In this document: piece by piece, positions 1 through 9,277 of the stretch
Numbering within the stretch: position 1 is the first letter of the stretch
How the letters are laid out: every line of letters begins with the position of its first letter
From: Photobacterium sanguinicancri
GTDB taxonomy: Bacteria; Pseudomonadota; Gammaproteobacteria; Enterobacterales; Vibrionaceae
DNA length: 39,117 bases
Assembly: GCF_002265265.1 (NCBI RefSeq)
Contig: NZ_NOIF01000024.1
Coordinates: forward strand, 1 to 39,117
Direction: 5' to 3'
Notes under the pieces: generated by a model
Told to the model about the DNA's origin: nothing
What the model saw: the letters and a program-made list of their open reading frames with translations, nothing else
Database searches by the model: none
Position numbers and translations under genes: made by a program

Positions 1-294
1 GATTTTAATGGTAAATAATCTTAATCGTTGTGTGTTTTATTATTTGTGGTTAAGTTTGTTATTTCAGTTGATAGTTCATTTTCATTGAAAGTTTCACTCA
101 AAAATTGTGATCGAAACGACAACTTGCCAAGCGAAAGAGTGCGGTGCACCACAGAATTAAAAAGGTAAGGTTTTTATTTTATGGGGATGGCTTAAGGTGC
201 TACTACAAACTTAATGTAGGGTTGAATGTAGGGTATCGCGCCACCATAGCTATAGATATAAATATAGAAAGACCCCGTGTAGCTAGGAGTGATT
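1..294. other. Leading non-coding stretch with two small repeats
   Basis: I see no convincing gene here. It holds a 14-bp near-palindrome at 141-154 centred on GGTGCACC, and a tandem direct repeat of AATGTAGGGT at 213-222 and 225-234 (period 12). An AT-rich run near 250-270 could supply a -10 element for the gene that starts at 295, but no matching -35 box is clear. Whatever lies left of the window edge cannot be judged. Confidence 0.5.
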
Positions 295-756
295 TTGCGG
301 TATTCATTTAGTGCTTATGATGAGCATGGCTTGTTAAAGCCTTCGCCTATGTTATGGCTGACTTTGGCATTCAGTGCTAAGGCTTGGATTATATTTGTGA
401 TGGCAGGAGCCAGTCGCCAGCAAGGATCACAGCTGCTCACTCTGTTTTATCCATTAAAAGAAAGCCTCTATGTTGGTCTGTTGCTAGGGTTGCCAAGCTT
501 ATTGCTCGCTTGGCTCAGCGGACAACGACATAAGCATAATAAAATAAGTAATTATATATGGCGGCATGGAAAACAATTATTACTCGTCGCCTATTTGTCA
601 GATTGTTTATTGCAAACGTATCATTTATTCATGACACAGGGTGTGTTTAGCTGGCCAAATGGTGTGATGATCTTAATCACAGCTTGGCTAACTATGTATT
701 TGCTAAGAAGCTCACGAGTGAAGAATACATTTGCAGATAGACCTGTAGAGAGATAA
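295..756 (+). CDS. yfeZ: YfeZ-like inner membrane protein (DUF2919)
   Basis: A predicted inner membrane protein of 153 residues. It has about four hydrophobic segments (roughly residues 20-38, 58-75, 95-112 and 122-137) and the DUF2919-type opening RYSFSAYDEHGLLKPSP, which matches the start of the YfeZ family. The function of the family is unknown. I place the start at TTG 295: the Shine-Dalgarno AGGAG (285-289) then sits 5 nt upstream, whereas the in-frame GTG at 289 overlaps that box. It is followed after 5 nt by the gene at 762, so the two probably form an operon. In E. coli yfeX, yfeY and yfeZ are neighbours, and a yfeX-like gene lies 2 kb away here, which supports the family call. Confidence 0.7.
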   Translation: MRYSFSAYDEHGLLKPSPMLWLTLAFSAKAWIIFVMAGASRQQGSQLLTLFYPLKESLYVGLLLGLPSLLLAWLSGQRHKHNKISNYIWRHGKQLLLVAYLSDCLLQTYHLFMTQGVFSWPNGVMILITAWLTMYLLRSSRVKNTFADRPVER

Positions 757-761
757 AGCAA

Positions 762-1166
762 ATGAATGAATGGAGTAAAGGCCTCGTCCTGTTTAGTGCT
801 CTATTAAGCCCTTTAGCTATGGCTGATTGGTTGTTAGATGTGAATTTTGAATTAACGGGTGCAGATAGTAAGCAAACCGTTAATACGTCGCTGTCACTAC
901 TTCCTGGCGAAGAAACCGTATTTTTTGATACAGATGATCAGGGTAATACGCGCAGAGAGCTTGTCGGTAGCGCTGAATTATTAGAAGTTTCAGCGGAAGA
1001 GCTTAAAATTGCTTTTAAAGTACAAGAGCGCTTAGACGACGGTGGCTGGCGAACAATTATTGCACCAGTATTATCGACAGGTTTGAATACACCAGCCTCT
1101 TTTGAATCAATCGATAACGATGCAAATCAGCAAGTTAAATTACAAATTGAAGTAACTTCTGTATAA
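762..1166 (+). CDS. Small exported protein of unknown function
   Basis: A 134-residue protein with a signal peptide (hydrophobic residues 8-20, likely cleavage after LAMA, mature start near DWLLDV). The mature part is acidic, has no cysteine, and is rich in alternating beta-type sequence, so it may be a small periplasmic beta-sandwich. I do not recognise the family. It begins 5 nt after the stop of the YfeZ-like gene, so co-transcription is likely. In E. coli the equivalent position holds yfeY, a lipoprotein, but this protein has no lipobox and I see no similarity that would justify that name. A terminator hairpin lies downstream at 1203-1225. Confidence 0.7.
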   Translation: MNEWSKGLVLFSALLSPLAMADWLLDVNFELTGADSKQTVNTSLSLLPGEETVFFDTDDQGNTRRELVGSAELLEVSAEELKIAFKVQERLDDGGWRTIIAPVLSTGLNTPASFESIDNDANQQVKLQIEVTSV

Positions 1167-1174
1167 ATAGTCGG

Positions 1175-2785
1175 TTAACAATCTTTAATTGTTTCAGTAA
1201 AGCGCTCCTGACGGGAGCGTTTTTTATTGCCGTACATATGGCTGTCAGCGCGTGAAAGAAAATATTCAGGTGTGTCGCCGTTACGGTAATAAGTGACCCC
1301 GATGCTAGCACCGATAGAGACAGTGTTCCCTCCGATAATAAAGGGCTTTTCAGCTTGTTCGGTAATCTTATCCATTAAACTATCAACATCATCAATACTT
1401 GATTTCGTCATTAGTATAATAAATTCATCACCAGCTAAACGTGCGAAAAAAGCGGAACCTCGCAATAGCCCGTTCACTCTAAAGCAAAACTGTTGTAAGA
1501 CACGATCCCCAGTTTGATGACCAAAGGTATCATTGACTGCTTTGAAGTTATCAAGATCGATGAAAAGTAAGGCTGGGGCAGATTGCTGCAAGGCTTTGCT
1601 ATTAATTGTTTTATGTAGGATTTCTATCAAGGCATAACGGTTAGCAACACCGGTAAGCATGTCTTTACGGGCGATGTTCTCCGCTTTCTTTTCTGATTGG
1701 ATCCGACGGTTGATCTCTTGTTTGAGTTTATGGTTTATCCATGAATAGTAGCTCAGAGCCGCTAAACTAATGATAAAAATCACCCCCGCGATATTCAGCC
1801 AAGGCTGAAGTTGAAGGAGATTATTCTTTTCCTGTAAAGGGAATAGAAACTGCTCGTTGATAGTCGTCTTTGGAATAATGTTGAGCTGGTATAGCTCATC
1901 GGCAATTTGTTGCCAACGCGTCACATTCATATGACCCATTTCAACCAACTCAGGCATGATCATCGCCTTACTGGCGAGCAGTTCGCTATATAAGAAGGTA
2001 CGGCTTTTCCCTGTGTTATAGGTTTCTAATACATCAAGGGTTTCTGGCAGATTTTTGAGCGCATACTCCCACCCTTTTAAACTCGCCGCGCGAAAAGCTT
2101 TAACGAGATCATGACGATTAGTGGCGAGGTCTTGGTGGGTGAAAATAATATCACTGTAAAAATAGACACCGTACTCAGTCGGGTCAAAGATGGTTGTTTC
2201 AATACCTTGCTGATTGAGTAGAAAGGGCTCGTTAGTCAGGTAGGCACTGTATGCGTCTACTTTATCTTTGATTAAATCATCGATGTTGCTGCGTGTTTTG
2301 ACTTGGTGAAAATTATTAATGTTCACCCCATTTTTAGTCAGCATCGCGATGATCTCAGCGTCTTCATTGCCGCTAAACATCATGATGCGTTTACCTGCGA
2401 GCTGTGTTAATGAATCAATCTGACTACTCGTTTTGGTGATAAGCACAGAAGGGGAGCGTTGAAAAATATTGGCAAGCGCTACAAGAGGAAGCCCTTGGCT
2501 GTATGCGACTAAGATTTCAGAGTTACCCACGCCAAAATCAGCTTCACGTGATAAAACAGAATGCAGTGCGCTTTTTCCATCTTTACCGGGATTTATAACA
2601 ACGTTAAGCCCTATATCTTGGTAAAACCCTTTTGCTTTTGCGATATAAAATCCCGCGAATTCTGCTTGGTGTGACCAACGTAACTGTAAGGTGACAGTCT
2701 CTGTTGCACGGCAGGTTGCGCTAGCAAATATAGCAAGTAAGAGTAATATGGTAGGTTGAATGCGGTTCACAATATGAAACATCAT
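1175..2785 (-). CDS. NMT1/THI5-type periplasmic sensor diguanylate cyclase (AGDEF)
   Basis: A 536-residue membrane signalling protein. Residues 1-27 are a signal peptide. Residues about 30-320 form an NMT1/THI5-like periplasmic binding domain (LRWSHQAEFAGFYIAKAKGF). A single membrane helix follows at about 332-350, and a GGDEF domain at about 370-530 with DLDNFKAVND and the active loop RLAGDEF. The loop reads AGDEF (A451-F455) in place of GGDEF. The position of the RxxD inhibitory site reads RGSA, so product inhibition through that site is not expected. By family knowledge the GGDEF domain makes c-di-GMP from two GTP. The binding domain would sense a small molecule, perhaps a pyrimidine or thiamine-like compound, but the ligand is unknown. 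AGDEF enzymes can be active, so activity stays open. No good Shine-Dalgarno precedes the ATG ATG start. Confidence 0.85.
   Translation of the reverse strand: MMFHIVNRIQPTILLLLAIFASATCRATETVTLQLRWSHQAEFAGFYIAKAKGFYQDIGLNVVINPGKDGKSALHSVLSREADFGVGNSEILVAYSQGLPLVALANIFQRSPSVLITKTSSQIDSLTQLAGKRIMMFSGNEDAEIIAMLTKNGVNINNFHQVKTRSNIDDLIKDKVDAYSAYLTNEPFLLNQQGIETTIFDPTEYGVYFYSDIIFTHQDLATNRHDLVKAFRAASLKGWEYALKNLPETLDVLETYNTGKSRTFLYSELLASKAMIMPELVEMGHMNVTRWQQIADELYQLNIIPKTTINEQFLFPLQEKNNLLQLQPWLNIAGVIFIISLAALSYYSWINHKLKQEINRRIQSEKKAENIARKDMLTGVANRYALIEILHKTINSKALQQSAPALLFIDLDNFKAVNDTFGHQTGDRVLQQFCFRVNGLLRGSAFFARLAGDEFIILMTKSSIDDVDSLMDKITEQAEKPFIIGGNTVSIGASIGVTYYRNGDTPEYFLSRADSHMYGNKKRSRQERFTETIKDC
1203..1225 (+). 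terminator. Rho-independent terminator inside the convergent gene
   Basis: CGCTCC (1203-1208), a 5-nt loop, GGAGCG (1214-1219), then six T. It would end the transcript of the operon at 295-1166. It lies within the last codons of the minus-strand diguanylate cyclase gene rather than between the genes. Confidence 0.8.
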
Positions 2786-2947
2786 TAGTTGTTAGAAAGC
2801 CGCGGGTAATATATGTAAAACTAGTCAGCTCTGTAAAGGTTTTATCGCTACCAATGTGATGACTGACAGTGATCAATAAGTTATTGATAACTGACCTTAT
2901 AATCAATAATTAAGAACATCTTAGTAATTATCATTCGGGAGATTAAT

Positions 2948-3844
2948 ATGTCTATCGCTCAGCCTGCAATAATCCCAGAAGCGGGACCATTTGCATTGTA
3001 TGTAGTCATGAAGGTTATTGGTGACAAACAAGCAGTACTTGAGCAATGTAAGCGCCTTCATTCTGTTGTTGATAGCCTGAATACTCAGCAAATTGATGCT
3101 AATTTACGAGCAAGCATTGCGTTTGGTAAATCGTTTTGGTCATCGCTAGAGCTAGGTAGCCCTGAAGGTTTTGATGATTTTGAAGCACTCGGTGAGGGGG
3201 ATATCACTGCCCCTGCGACTGGCGGTGATATTTTATTGCATGTAAATGCAAACCGTCATGACCTTAATTTTTATCTACTGCGCCAGTTTTTATCGCCAAT
3301 TGCTACTGATGTTGATGTTTTGGATGAAACTTACGGCTTTAAGTACCTTGATGCTCGTGATATGACCGACTTCATTGATGGTACTGAAAACCCAAAAACA
3401 GATGAATCTCGTCAAGATGTCGCTTTGATTAAAGATGGTGATTTTGCGGGTGGTAGTTTTGTGATGGTGCAGCGCTTTGTTCACAATCTACCAGCTTGGA
3501 ATCGCTTGAATATTGCAGCGCAAGAAAAAGTGATTGGCCGTACGAAGCCGGATTCGGTTGAGCTGGAAGATGTTCCTGCGCAATCGCATGTTGGCCGTGT
3601 TGATATTAAAGAAGATGGCAAAGGGCTCAAGATTGTGCGCCATAGCCTACCGTATGGCTCTGTAACGGGTGATCATGGTTTACTCTTCATCGCTTATTGC
3701 CATACACAGCATAACTTTAAAACGATGCTGGAAAGCATGTACGGTGAAACAGATGGTAAAACGGACCAAATGCTACGCTTTACCTCTGCAGTAACAGGTG
3801 CATATTTCTTTGCACCATCAGCAGAAATGCTAGCGGGTTTATAG
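2948..3844 (+). CDS. yfeX: DyP-type haem peroxidase, YfeX family
   Basis: A 298-residue dye-decolourising peroxidase, close in length to E. coli YfeX (299). The DyP signature FIDGTENP lies in the middle, with its aspartate as the distal acid. The probable proximal haem ligand is His214 in SHVGRVD, followed by IVRHSLPYG with the conserved arginine. There is no signal peptide, so the enzyme is cytosolic. The family oxidises porphyrinogens and dyes with peroxide; iron release from haem has been proposed for YfeX but is disputed. The start at 2948 has CGGGAG at 2937-2942. It is a single-gene transcript, divergent from the diguanylate cyclase and closed by the terminator at 3904-3949. Confidence 0.92.
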   Translation: MSIAQPAIIPEAGPFALYVVMKVIGDKQAVLEQCKRLHSVVDSLNTQQIDANLRASIAFGKSFWSSLELGSPEGFDDFEALGEGDITAPATGGDILLHVNANRHDLNFYLLRQFLSPIATDVDVLDETYGFKYLDARDMTDFIDGTENPKTDESRQDVALIKDGDFAGGSFVMVQRFVHNLPAWNRLNIAAQEKVIGRTKPDSVELEDVPAQSHVGRVDIKEDGKGLKIVRHSLPYGSVTGDHGLLFIAYCHTQHNFKTMLESMYGETDGKTDQMLRFTSAVTGAYFFAPSAEMLAGL

Positions 3845-3903
3845 TTGTGAGCTGTTTTATCTAACGATGAGGTTTAGTCGTTAGACAGGTATAGCAACGA
3901 GAA

Positions 3904-3949
3904 AAGCGAAGGTACGAATATCAATTTGGATAAGTACCTTCGCTTTTTT
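3904..3949 (+). terminator. Rho-independent terminator after yfeX
   Basis: A perfect 12-bp stem, AAGCGAAGGTAC (3904-3915) with GTACCTTCGCTT (3934-3945), an 18-nt loop and a run of T. Confidence 0.85.
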
Positions 3950-3983
3950 GTATCAGCAACTTGCCTGAGAATATCTCAGAAAC

Positions 3984-4011
3984 AAAAACGCCACCCGAAG
4001 GTGGCGTTTTT
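3984..4011 (-). terminator. Terminator of the ptsHI-crr operon (bidirectional)
   Basis: AAAAACGCCACC (3984-3995), a short loop and GGTGGCGTTTTT (4000-4011). It lies 20 nt downstream of the crr stop on the minus strand, and its symmetric A and T flanks allow it to work in both directions. Confidence 0.9.
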
Positions 4012-4030
4012 AGTTAAGATTTAAACAATC

Positions 4031-4540
4031 TTACTTTTTGATGCGTAGAACTGGAGTTTCACCCACAGTAGTAGCACCTGAAAGTTTGTTCAACTCTTTG
4101 ATTTCGTCCATGTTAGAAATAACAACAGGCGTAAGAGTTGATTTAGCTTTCTCTTCAAGAAGCGCTAGATCGAATTCGATAATCGTGTCGCCAACTTTAA
4201 CAGATTGACCTTCTTCAGCGATGCGAGTAAAGCCTTCACCTTTAAGTTCAACAGTATCAATACCGAAGTGAACGAATAGCTCGATGCCGTCGTCAGATTC
4301 GATAGAGAAAGCGTGGTTTGTTTCGAAAATCTTACCAATAGTACCGTTTACTGGTGCAACCATTTTGTTGCCAGCCGGTTTGATAGCGATACCATCACCA
4401 ACAATTTTTTCTGCAAATACAACATCTGGCACATCTTCGATGTTTACGATTTCGCCAGATAGTGGAGCAATGATTTCAATTGCACCAGCTTCGCTGCTAT
4501 CGTCAGAAACCAGCTTCTTTAGTTTGTCAAACAGACCCAT
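4031..4540 (-). CDS. crr: PTS glucose-specific enzyme IIA (EIIA-Glc)
   Basis: Cytosolic EIIA-Glc, 169 residues as in E. coli. It takes phosphate from HPr and passes it to EIIB of the glucose-type permeases. Its phosphorylation state controls adenylate cyclase and inducer exclusion. The phosphorylated His91 lies in [14 protein letters not shown] and the partner His76 in NHAFSI. The N-terminal amphipathic segment [11 protein letters not shown], which binds membrane, is present. It is the last gene of ptsH-ptsI-crr, 43 nt after ptsI, and ends in the terminator at 3984-4011. Confidence 0.98.
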   Translation of the reverse strand: MGLFDKLKKLVSDDSSEAGAIEIIAPLSGEIVNIEDVPDVVFAEKIVGDGIAIKPAGNKMVAPVNGTIGKIFETNHAFSIESDDGIELFVHFGIDTVELKGEGFTRIAEEGQSVKVGDTIIEFDLALLEEKAKSTLTPVVISNMDEIKELNKLSGATTVGETPVLRIKK

Positions 4541-4583
4541 ATTGTTGCTCCTAAGCGTTGTTATTTTACCTGTGACTATTCTA

Positions 4584-6311
4584 TTAGCACATGGTCTTTT
4601 CTGCGATGAATTTTTCTACGTGGGCTTCGATTTCAGCCGCGGTTGGTAGAGCAAGTGCTTGCTCAGCCATCGCTTTAACATCAGCAAAGTTAGCGTTACG
4701 GATAACTTTCTTAATGCGAGGAATCGAAATAGCACTCATGCTGAACTCGTCTAGACCCATACCAAGTAGAAGTAGGGTTGCACGCTCATCACCTGCTAAT
4801 TCACCACACATACCTGTCCACTTACCTTCTTTGTGAGAAGCATCGATAACTTGCTTGATCACTAGAAGTACAGCAGGAGATAGTGGGTTGTAAAGGTGAG
4901 AAATCATCTCGTTACCACGGTCAACTGCTAAAGTATACTGGGTTAAGTCGTTTGTACCAATGCTAAAGAAGGCTACTTCTTTTGCTAAGTGGTGTGCAAT
5001 TGCAGCTGCAGCTGGCGTTTCAACCATAACACCGATTTCGATGTTTTCGTCAAATGCTAGTTCTTCAGCGCGTAACTCTACTTTGTACTCTTCGATTGCG
5101 GCTTTTAGTTCACGGATTTCCTCAACAGAGATAATCATTGGGAACATAATACGGATTTTACCGTGAGCCGACGCACGTAGAATAGCACGTAGTTGGTCGC
5201 GAAGAATTTGACGACGATCTAAGCTGATGCGAATTGCACGCCAACCCAAAAATGGGTTCATTTCTTTTGGAAGATCTAAGTAAGGAAGATCTTTATCACC
5301 ACCGATATCCATAGTACGGATAATCACTGATTCACCGTGCATCGCTTCCGCAACTTCTTTGTAAGCTACGTATTGCTCTTCTTCTGTAGGAAGTGCGTCA
5401 CGGTCCATAAATAGGAATTCTGTACGGTACAGACCAACGCCTTCACCGCCATTACGGTTAACGCCGTCACAGTCTTTAACTGTACCAATGTTACCGCAAA
5501 CCTCTACTTGCGTACCATCTAGGGTAATTGCAGGTAGATCTTTAAGTTTGGCTAGTTCTTCTTTTTCTGCTAGGTATTCATCGCGAGTTGCTTTGAATTG
5601 CGCTAGTTCATCTTCAGAAGGGTTGATAACAACGTTGTTGTTAATACCGTCTAGCATTAGCATGTCGCCGTTTTTCACTTTAGCCGTGATATCGTTAGTA
5701 CCAACGATAGCAGGAAGCTCTAGTGAACGCGCCATGATAGATGTGTGAGATGTACGACCACCGATATCAGTGATGAAGCCTAGCACGTAATCAAGGTTGA
5801 TTTGTGCAGTTTCAGAAGGGGTTAGGTCGTTAGCAACAAGGATGACTTCCTCGTTGATTGCGCTTAGATTAACAACGTTAATGCCAAGTGCATTTTTAAC
5901 AAAACGTGTACCGATATCACGGATATCTGTTGCACGTTCTTTTAGGTATTCGTCATCAAGTGATTCAAGCGTTACAGCCTGCTCTTCGATGATAGAGTAG
6001 ATTGCTAAATCAGCTGATGCGTTGTTTTCTTTAATGAAGGCTATGATTTCTTCTTCAAGCTCCTCATCTTCAAGCAACATGATGTGACCTTCAAAGATCG
6101 CTTCTTTCTCTTCACCAAAGGTGACACGTGCTTTTTCTTTGATTACTTCTAGTTGCTCTGCAGATTTTTTTCGAGCGTCGAAGAAACGTTGAATCTCGTT
6201 GTCGATCTGATCTGCTGGGATAGATGATTTATTTAGGACAATCTCATCTTCTTGCAGAAGTAGTGCTTTACCAAAAGCAATACCAGGAGATGCCAGGATA
6301 CCTGAAATCAT
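4584..6311 (-). CDS. ptsI: PTS enzyme I (phosphoenolpyruvate-protein phosphotransferase)
   Basis: Enzyme I, 575 residues as in E. coli. It transfers phosphate from phosphoenolpyruvate to its own His189 and then to His15 of HPr, the common first step of all PTS sugar uptake. His189 is seen in [13 protein letters not shown]. The C-terminal PEP-binding barrel carries [13 protein letters not shown] and GMCGELAGD, with the catalytic cysteine in the latter. The start follows AAGGTAAGG. The gene lies 55 nt downstream of ptsH in the same operon, with no terminator between them. Confidence 0.98.
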   Translation of the reverse strand: MISGILASPGIAFGKALLLQEDEIVLNKSSIPADQIDNEIQRFFDARKKSAEQLEVIKEKARVTFGEEKEAIFEGHIMLLEDEELEEEIIAFIKENNASADLAIYSIIEEQAVTLESLDDEYLKERATDIRDIGTRFVKNALGINVVNLSAINEEVILVANDLTPSETAQINLDYVLGFITDIGGRTSHTSIMARSLELPAIVGTNDITAKVKNGDMLMLDGINNNVVINPSEDELAQFKATRDEYLAEKEELAKLKDLPAITLDGTQVEVCGNIGTVKDCDGVNRNGGEGVGLYRTEFLFMDRDALPTEEEQYVAYKEVAEAMHGESVIIRTMDIGGDKDLPYLDLPKEMNPFLGWRAIRISLDRRQILRDQLRAILRASAHGKIRIMFPMIISVEEIRELKAAIEEYKVELRAEELAFDENIEIGVMVETPAAAAIAHHLAKEVAFFSIGTNDLTQYTLAVDRGNEMISHLYNPLSPAVLLVIKQVIDASHKEGKWTGMCGELAGDERATLLLLGMGLDEFSMSAISIPRIKKVIRNANFADVKAMAEQALALPTAAEIEAHVEKFIAEKTMC

Positions 6312-6366
6312 AGCCTTACCTTAATTTGTTCTATAAAAACTAGGGACTTAACGAATAATTTGCAAC

Positions 6367-6624
6367 TTAGTGCAGTGTATCCATTAGAGCAACAAGGTGG
6401 TCAACTGCTTCTTGAGCTTGAGCGCCTTCAGCAGAAATTGTTACTAGAGTACCTTTAACTAGGCCTAGAGTTTGTAGTTTGAATAGGCTTTTCGCGCTTG
6501 CGCTTTTACCGTTAGAAGTAACAGTGATGTCAGCGTCGAATGCTTTAGCTTCTTTAACGAACTGAGCCGCTGGACGAGTGTGTAGGCCGTTTTCTGCAGT
6601 GATTTCAACTTGCTTCTGATACAT
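6367..6624 (-). CDS. ptsH: PTS phosphocarrier protein HPr
   Basis: HPr, 85 residues. It carries phosphate from enzyme I to the sugar-specific EIIA proteins. The active His15 is in [11 protein letters not shown], and the serine of [10 protein letters not shown] corresponds to the Ser46 region. Gram-negative bacteria generally lack the HPr kinase that modifies it in Firmicutes. It is the first gene of the pts operon. The upstream region 6625-6790 contains several AT-rich promoter-like stretches, but I cannot pick a single promoter with confidence. Confidence 0.98.
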   Translation of the reverse strand: MYQKQVEITAENGLHTRPAAQFVKEAKAFDADITVTSNGKSASAKSLFKLQTLGLVKGTLVTISAEGAQAQEAVDHLVALMDTLH

Positions 6625-6937
6625 TTTTCACCCCGATATTTGAAATATTATGTAATCTTTGCGTAAAAATATTTTAGCTTATAGTAACGTGAGATGGTTT
6701 GTTTATCTCGATGAATAAATTAACCAACTGTGCGTCATAATTGCTTAATCCAAGTCAAAGTTTGATGAGTTATTTTGCCTTGGTCACATCAAATGGACTG
6801 TTTTGTGTCCTTTTATTTTGATGCTAAAAATAAAACGCCTCGGTTTTATAGTAAAACCTCGTTTAAAAAGCAACAAAAAAGCCCCTTGGGGGGGCTTTTT
6901 TCGTCAACAAACTGTCATGATTCACTTAAAAGTGTGA
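6625..6937. other. pts promoter region and cysK terminator region
   Basis: This gap holds the promoter region of ptsH on the minus strand and the terminator of cysK. A perfect 7-bp inverted repeat, GGTTTTA-TAG-TAAAACC, lies at 6842-6858 without a T run. On the minus strand a CRP-like left half TGTGA occurs in TTGATGTGACC (about 6780-6790), but its right half is poor. No gene is seen. Confidence 0.5.
6875..6901 (-). terminator. Terminator after cysK (bidirectional)
   Basis: AAAAAAGCCCC followed by GGGGCTTTTTT with a short G-rich loop. It lies between the cysK stop and ptsH, so cysK and the pts operon should be separate transcripts despite running in the same direction. Confidence 0.9.
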
Positions 6938-7906
6938 TCACTGTTGGGTTTCTTTTTCTGTGAAGATACCCGCAAATAACGCTGTCGATAGGTAACGCTC
7001 ACCAGAACTTGGTAGTATGACAACGATATTTTTATCTGCATATTCTGGGCGTGATGCGATGTTATTGGCTGCCACAACAGCCGCACCTGATGAAATTCCA
7101 GCCAATATGCCTTCTTCTTTCATTAGGCGTTGTGCCATTTCAATTGCATCGTCTGAGCTAACGAGTTCAATTTCATCAATCAAGTCTAGTTCAAGGTTGC
7201 CTGGAATGAATCCAGCGCCAATACCTTGGATCTTATGTGGTGCGGGTTGAATTGCTTCACCATTACGTACCTGAGTGATAACTGGTGATTCACTTGGCTC
7301 AACGGCGACTGTAGTAATTGCTTTTCCTTTGGTTTGTTTAATAAAGCGGCTAACACCCGTTAGCGTACCGCCCGTACCTACGCCTGAAACAAAAACATCG
7401 ATTTCGCCATCAGTGGCATCCCAGATTTCAGGGCCCGTGGTTTTTTCGTGAATTTCAGGGTTCGCAGGGTTATTAAACTGTTGAAGCAATAGGTAGTGGC
7501 TTGGGTTTGATGCGACAATCTCTTCTGCTTTTTCAATTGCCCCTTTCATGCCTTTTGCCGCTTCCGTTAACACCAGTGTTGCACCAAGTGCTTTTAGTAA
7601 CTTACGGCGCTCAAGGCTCATGCTTTCAGGCATTGTAAGAGTTAGTTTGTAACCACGAGCAGCGGCGACGTACGCAAGGGCAATCCCCGTATTACCTGAG
7701 GTTGGCTCTACAAGCTCAATGCCTTCTTTTAGGGTACCTTTTTTCTCCGCATCCCAAATCATGTTTGCGCCGATGCGGCATTTCACACTAAAGCTTGGGT
7801 TGCGCGCTTCGATTTTTGCTAACACTTTGCCATTACTGACTCGGTTCAGGCGAACCAGCGGAGTATTACCAATAGTAAGAGTGTTATCTTCGTAAATTTT
7901 GCTCAT
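6938..7906 (-). CDS. cysK: O-acetylserine sulfhydrylase A (cysteine synthase)
   Basis: CysK, 322 residues. It is a PLP enzyme that makes cysteine from O-acetylserine and sulfide. The PLP lysine is Lys42 in [12 protein letters not shown]. The phosphate-binding loop is [12 protein letters not shown] and a second glycine loop is [10 protein letters not shown]. It lies downstream of cysZ and upstream of ptsH, the same order as in E. coli. The 154-nt gap to cysZ contains repeated TTATA motifs (7987-8018) that may be a CysB site, so it probably has its own promoter. The C-terminal end is slightly variable, as is common in the family. Confidence 0.97.
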   Translation of the reverse strand: MSKIYEDNTLTIGNTPLVRLNRVSNGKVLAKIEARNPSFSVKCRIGANMIWDAEKKGTLKEGIELVEPTSGNTGIALAYVAAARGYKLTLTMPESMSLERRKLLKALGATLVLTEAAKGMKGAIEKAEEIVASNPSHYLLLQQFNNPANPEIHEKTTGPEIWDATDGEIDVFVSGVGTGGTLTGVSRFIKQTKGKAITTVAVEPSESPVITQVRNGEAIQPAPHKIQGIGAGFIPGNLELDLIDEIELVSSDDAIEMAQRLMKEEGILAGISSGAAVVAANNIASRPEYADKNIVVILPSSGERYLSTALFAGIFTEKETQQ

Positions 7907-7986
7907 GATTGCCGTTCCTTCGTAACACGTTTCAACTTAAGACACACTAAGCATAACCCTGTTGCGTTATTTGAAAAGTAATAAAT

Positions 7987-8018
7987 CGTTATATCTTATT
8001 GTTATAAAAAGTATAACG
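7987..8018 (-). promoter_or_regulatory. Candidate CysB operator upstream of cysK
   Basis: The inverted repeat CGTTATA (7987-7993) and TATAACG (8012-8018) encloses another GTTATAA. A poor -35 and a TATGCT-like -10 lie between it and the cysK start. Repeated TTAT/ATAA motifs just upstream of a weak promoter resemble known CysB-activated promoters. This is inference from position and composition only. Confidence 0.35.
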
Positions 8019-8060
8019 ATCTACGTTAGTTAGAAATTAGCTACAGAGCTAATGATTAGG

Positions 8061-8816
8061 CTATCGATAGTCTTTACGGTAATGGTCAACCCACATTGCT
8101 GTCGCGCCACAAACGGCGATAGGCATTACAAATAAATTAAGGATAGGTGTCATAGTAAATAGCATCACTAGGCTACCAAAACTTAATGACTTTCCGCGTT
8201 TGACCTTTAGCGCGTCACGCATGGATGCGAAGGGTACTTTATGATTATCAAACGGGTAATCTGCGTATTGAATAGTCATCATCCACGCGCTAAATAAGAA
8301 CCACAGCACAGGCCCAACCGTCTGACCAATGGCTGGGATCCACAGTAAAATCAACAGCCCCAATGCTTTAGGCAGGTAATATTTAAGTTTTATCCATTCG
8401 CGGTGCATGATGCGAGGCACGTCTTTAAGCAGCTCTTTCACGCTGGTGTCTGGCAGGGTTTCACCCGTTAATTTTGCTTCTAACTGCTCGGCTAAAAGGC
8501 CATTGAACGGTGCCGCTATCCAATTTGCGATGGTACTAAAAATATAAGAAAAAGTGACTAATGTGGCGATAGCAAGTAATGGCCACAAGAGGTAGCTTAA
8601 CCAATCTAACCATTCAGGTAGCATGGCTAACCAACCTGTAATCCATGAATCAAGTTGAGACAGAACAAAGCCAAATGCACTACCAAAGAGAATGATGTTA
8701 ACCAGCAGTGGCATCAAAACAAAACGGCGGGTGCCTGGCTCTAATGCCAGCGATAAACCGCGAAAAAAATAGCCAGCGCCACTGATAGGGTCTTTAATTG
8801 GTGAGTGTGTTTGCAT
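8061..8816 (-). CDS. cysZ: Sulfate transporter CysZ
   Basis: CysZ, 251 residues, an inner membrane sulfate uptake protein (family DUF540/EI24). It opens with the typical [14 protein letters not shown] and has long hydrophobic segments at about 37-55, 73-98, 148-165 and 205-235. It supplies sulfate for the assimilation pathway that ends at CysK, the next gene downstream. It is divergent from zipA, as in E. coli. Its start has a GGAGCAG-type ribosome site just upstream (minus strand of 8820-8826). Confidence 0.95.
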   Translation of the reverse strand: MQTHSPIKDPISGAGYFFRGLSLALEPGTRRFVLMPLLVNIILFGSAFGFVLSQLDSWITGWLAMLPEWLDWLSYLLWPLLAIATLVTFSYIFSTIANWIAAPFNGLLAEQLEAKLTGETLPDTSVKELLKDVPRIMHREWIKLKYYLPKALGLLILLWIPAIGQTVGPVLWFLFSAWMMTIQYADYPFDNHKVPFASMRDALKVKRGKSLSFGSLVMLFTMTPILNLFVMPIAVCGATAMWVDHYRKDYR

Positions 8817-9277
8817 ATCTGCTCCTTGTTAAGGCTCGTCATTGTGAAAGTATCAAAAGAGGTTGAGCCTAGCTGCATGTTAACGACGAGTTGCGGCTAT
8901 AAGCAAATATTCGATCTTTTGTTGGAGGTTACAGGTAAATGGTAACCGCTCAGTTAGTTTGAAAAATAACCAAAAGTGCGCTCGAAGGCACGATATTTGA
9001 TGATTCTACGGTTAGAAGTTCTCATTATTTAGCTAGTTTTGGTAGAGTAAAGCAACCAGCATGTATTCTTAACCGCAGTGATAGGGATTTGCCAGACTGA
9101 CGGAAGGGAAGGCTTAAAGTAATAAGTTGTGATCTTTATTACGCTCTGTCAATGTCAGTGTGCTAATAGGTAATGTTGGATTGAGTTAGTCGCTGAGTAT
9201 GGTATTACTTAGGTCTGGCGAATACATATTTAACACGTTATCCCAGTTGGGGTGACAAGCTAATTTCAGAGTATTGT
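8817..9277. other. cysZ-zipA divergent intergenic region
   Basis: 461 nt without a supported gene between two divergent starts. It should contain the cysZ and zipA promoters. The best promoter-like site for zipA is at 9181-9208. I see no terminator or large repeat. Confidence 0.5.
9181..9208 (+). promoter_or_regulatory. Candidate sigma-70 promoter for zipA
   Basis: TTGAGT (9181-9186), a 16-nt spacer, then TATTAC (9203-9208) preceded by TGG, which gives an extended -10. It would start transcription about 60 nt before the zipA ATG. Confidence 0.35.

Noticed and set aside
3965..3979. CTGAGA-ATA-TCTCAG hairpin between the yfeX and crr terminators
   Set aside because: Short, A/T-rich, without a T run, and between two better terminators; no function can be assigned.
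6775..6795. CRP site upstream of ptsH
   Set aside because: The left half TGTGA is present but the right half does not match TCACA; too weak to call.
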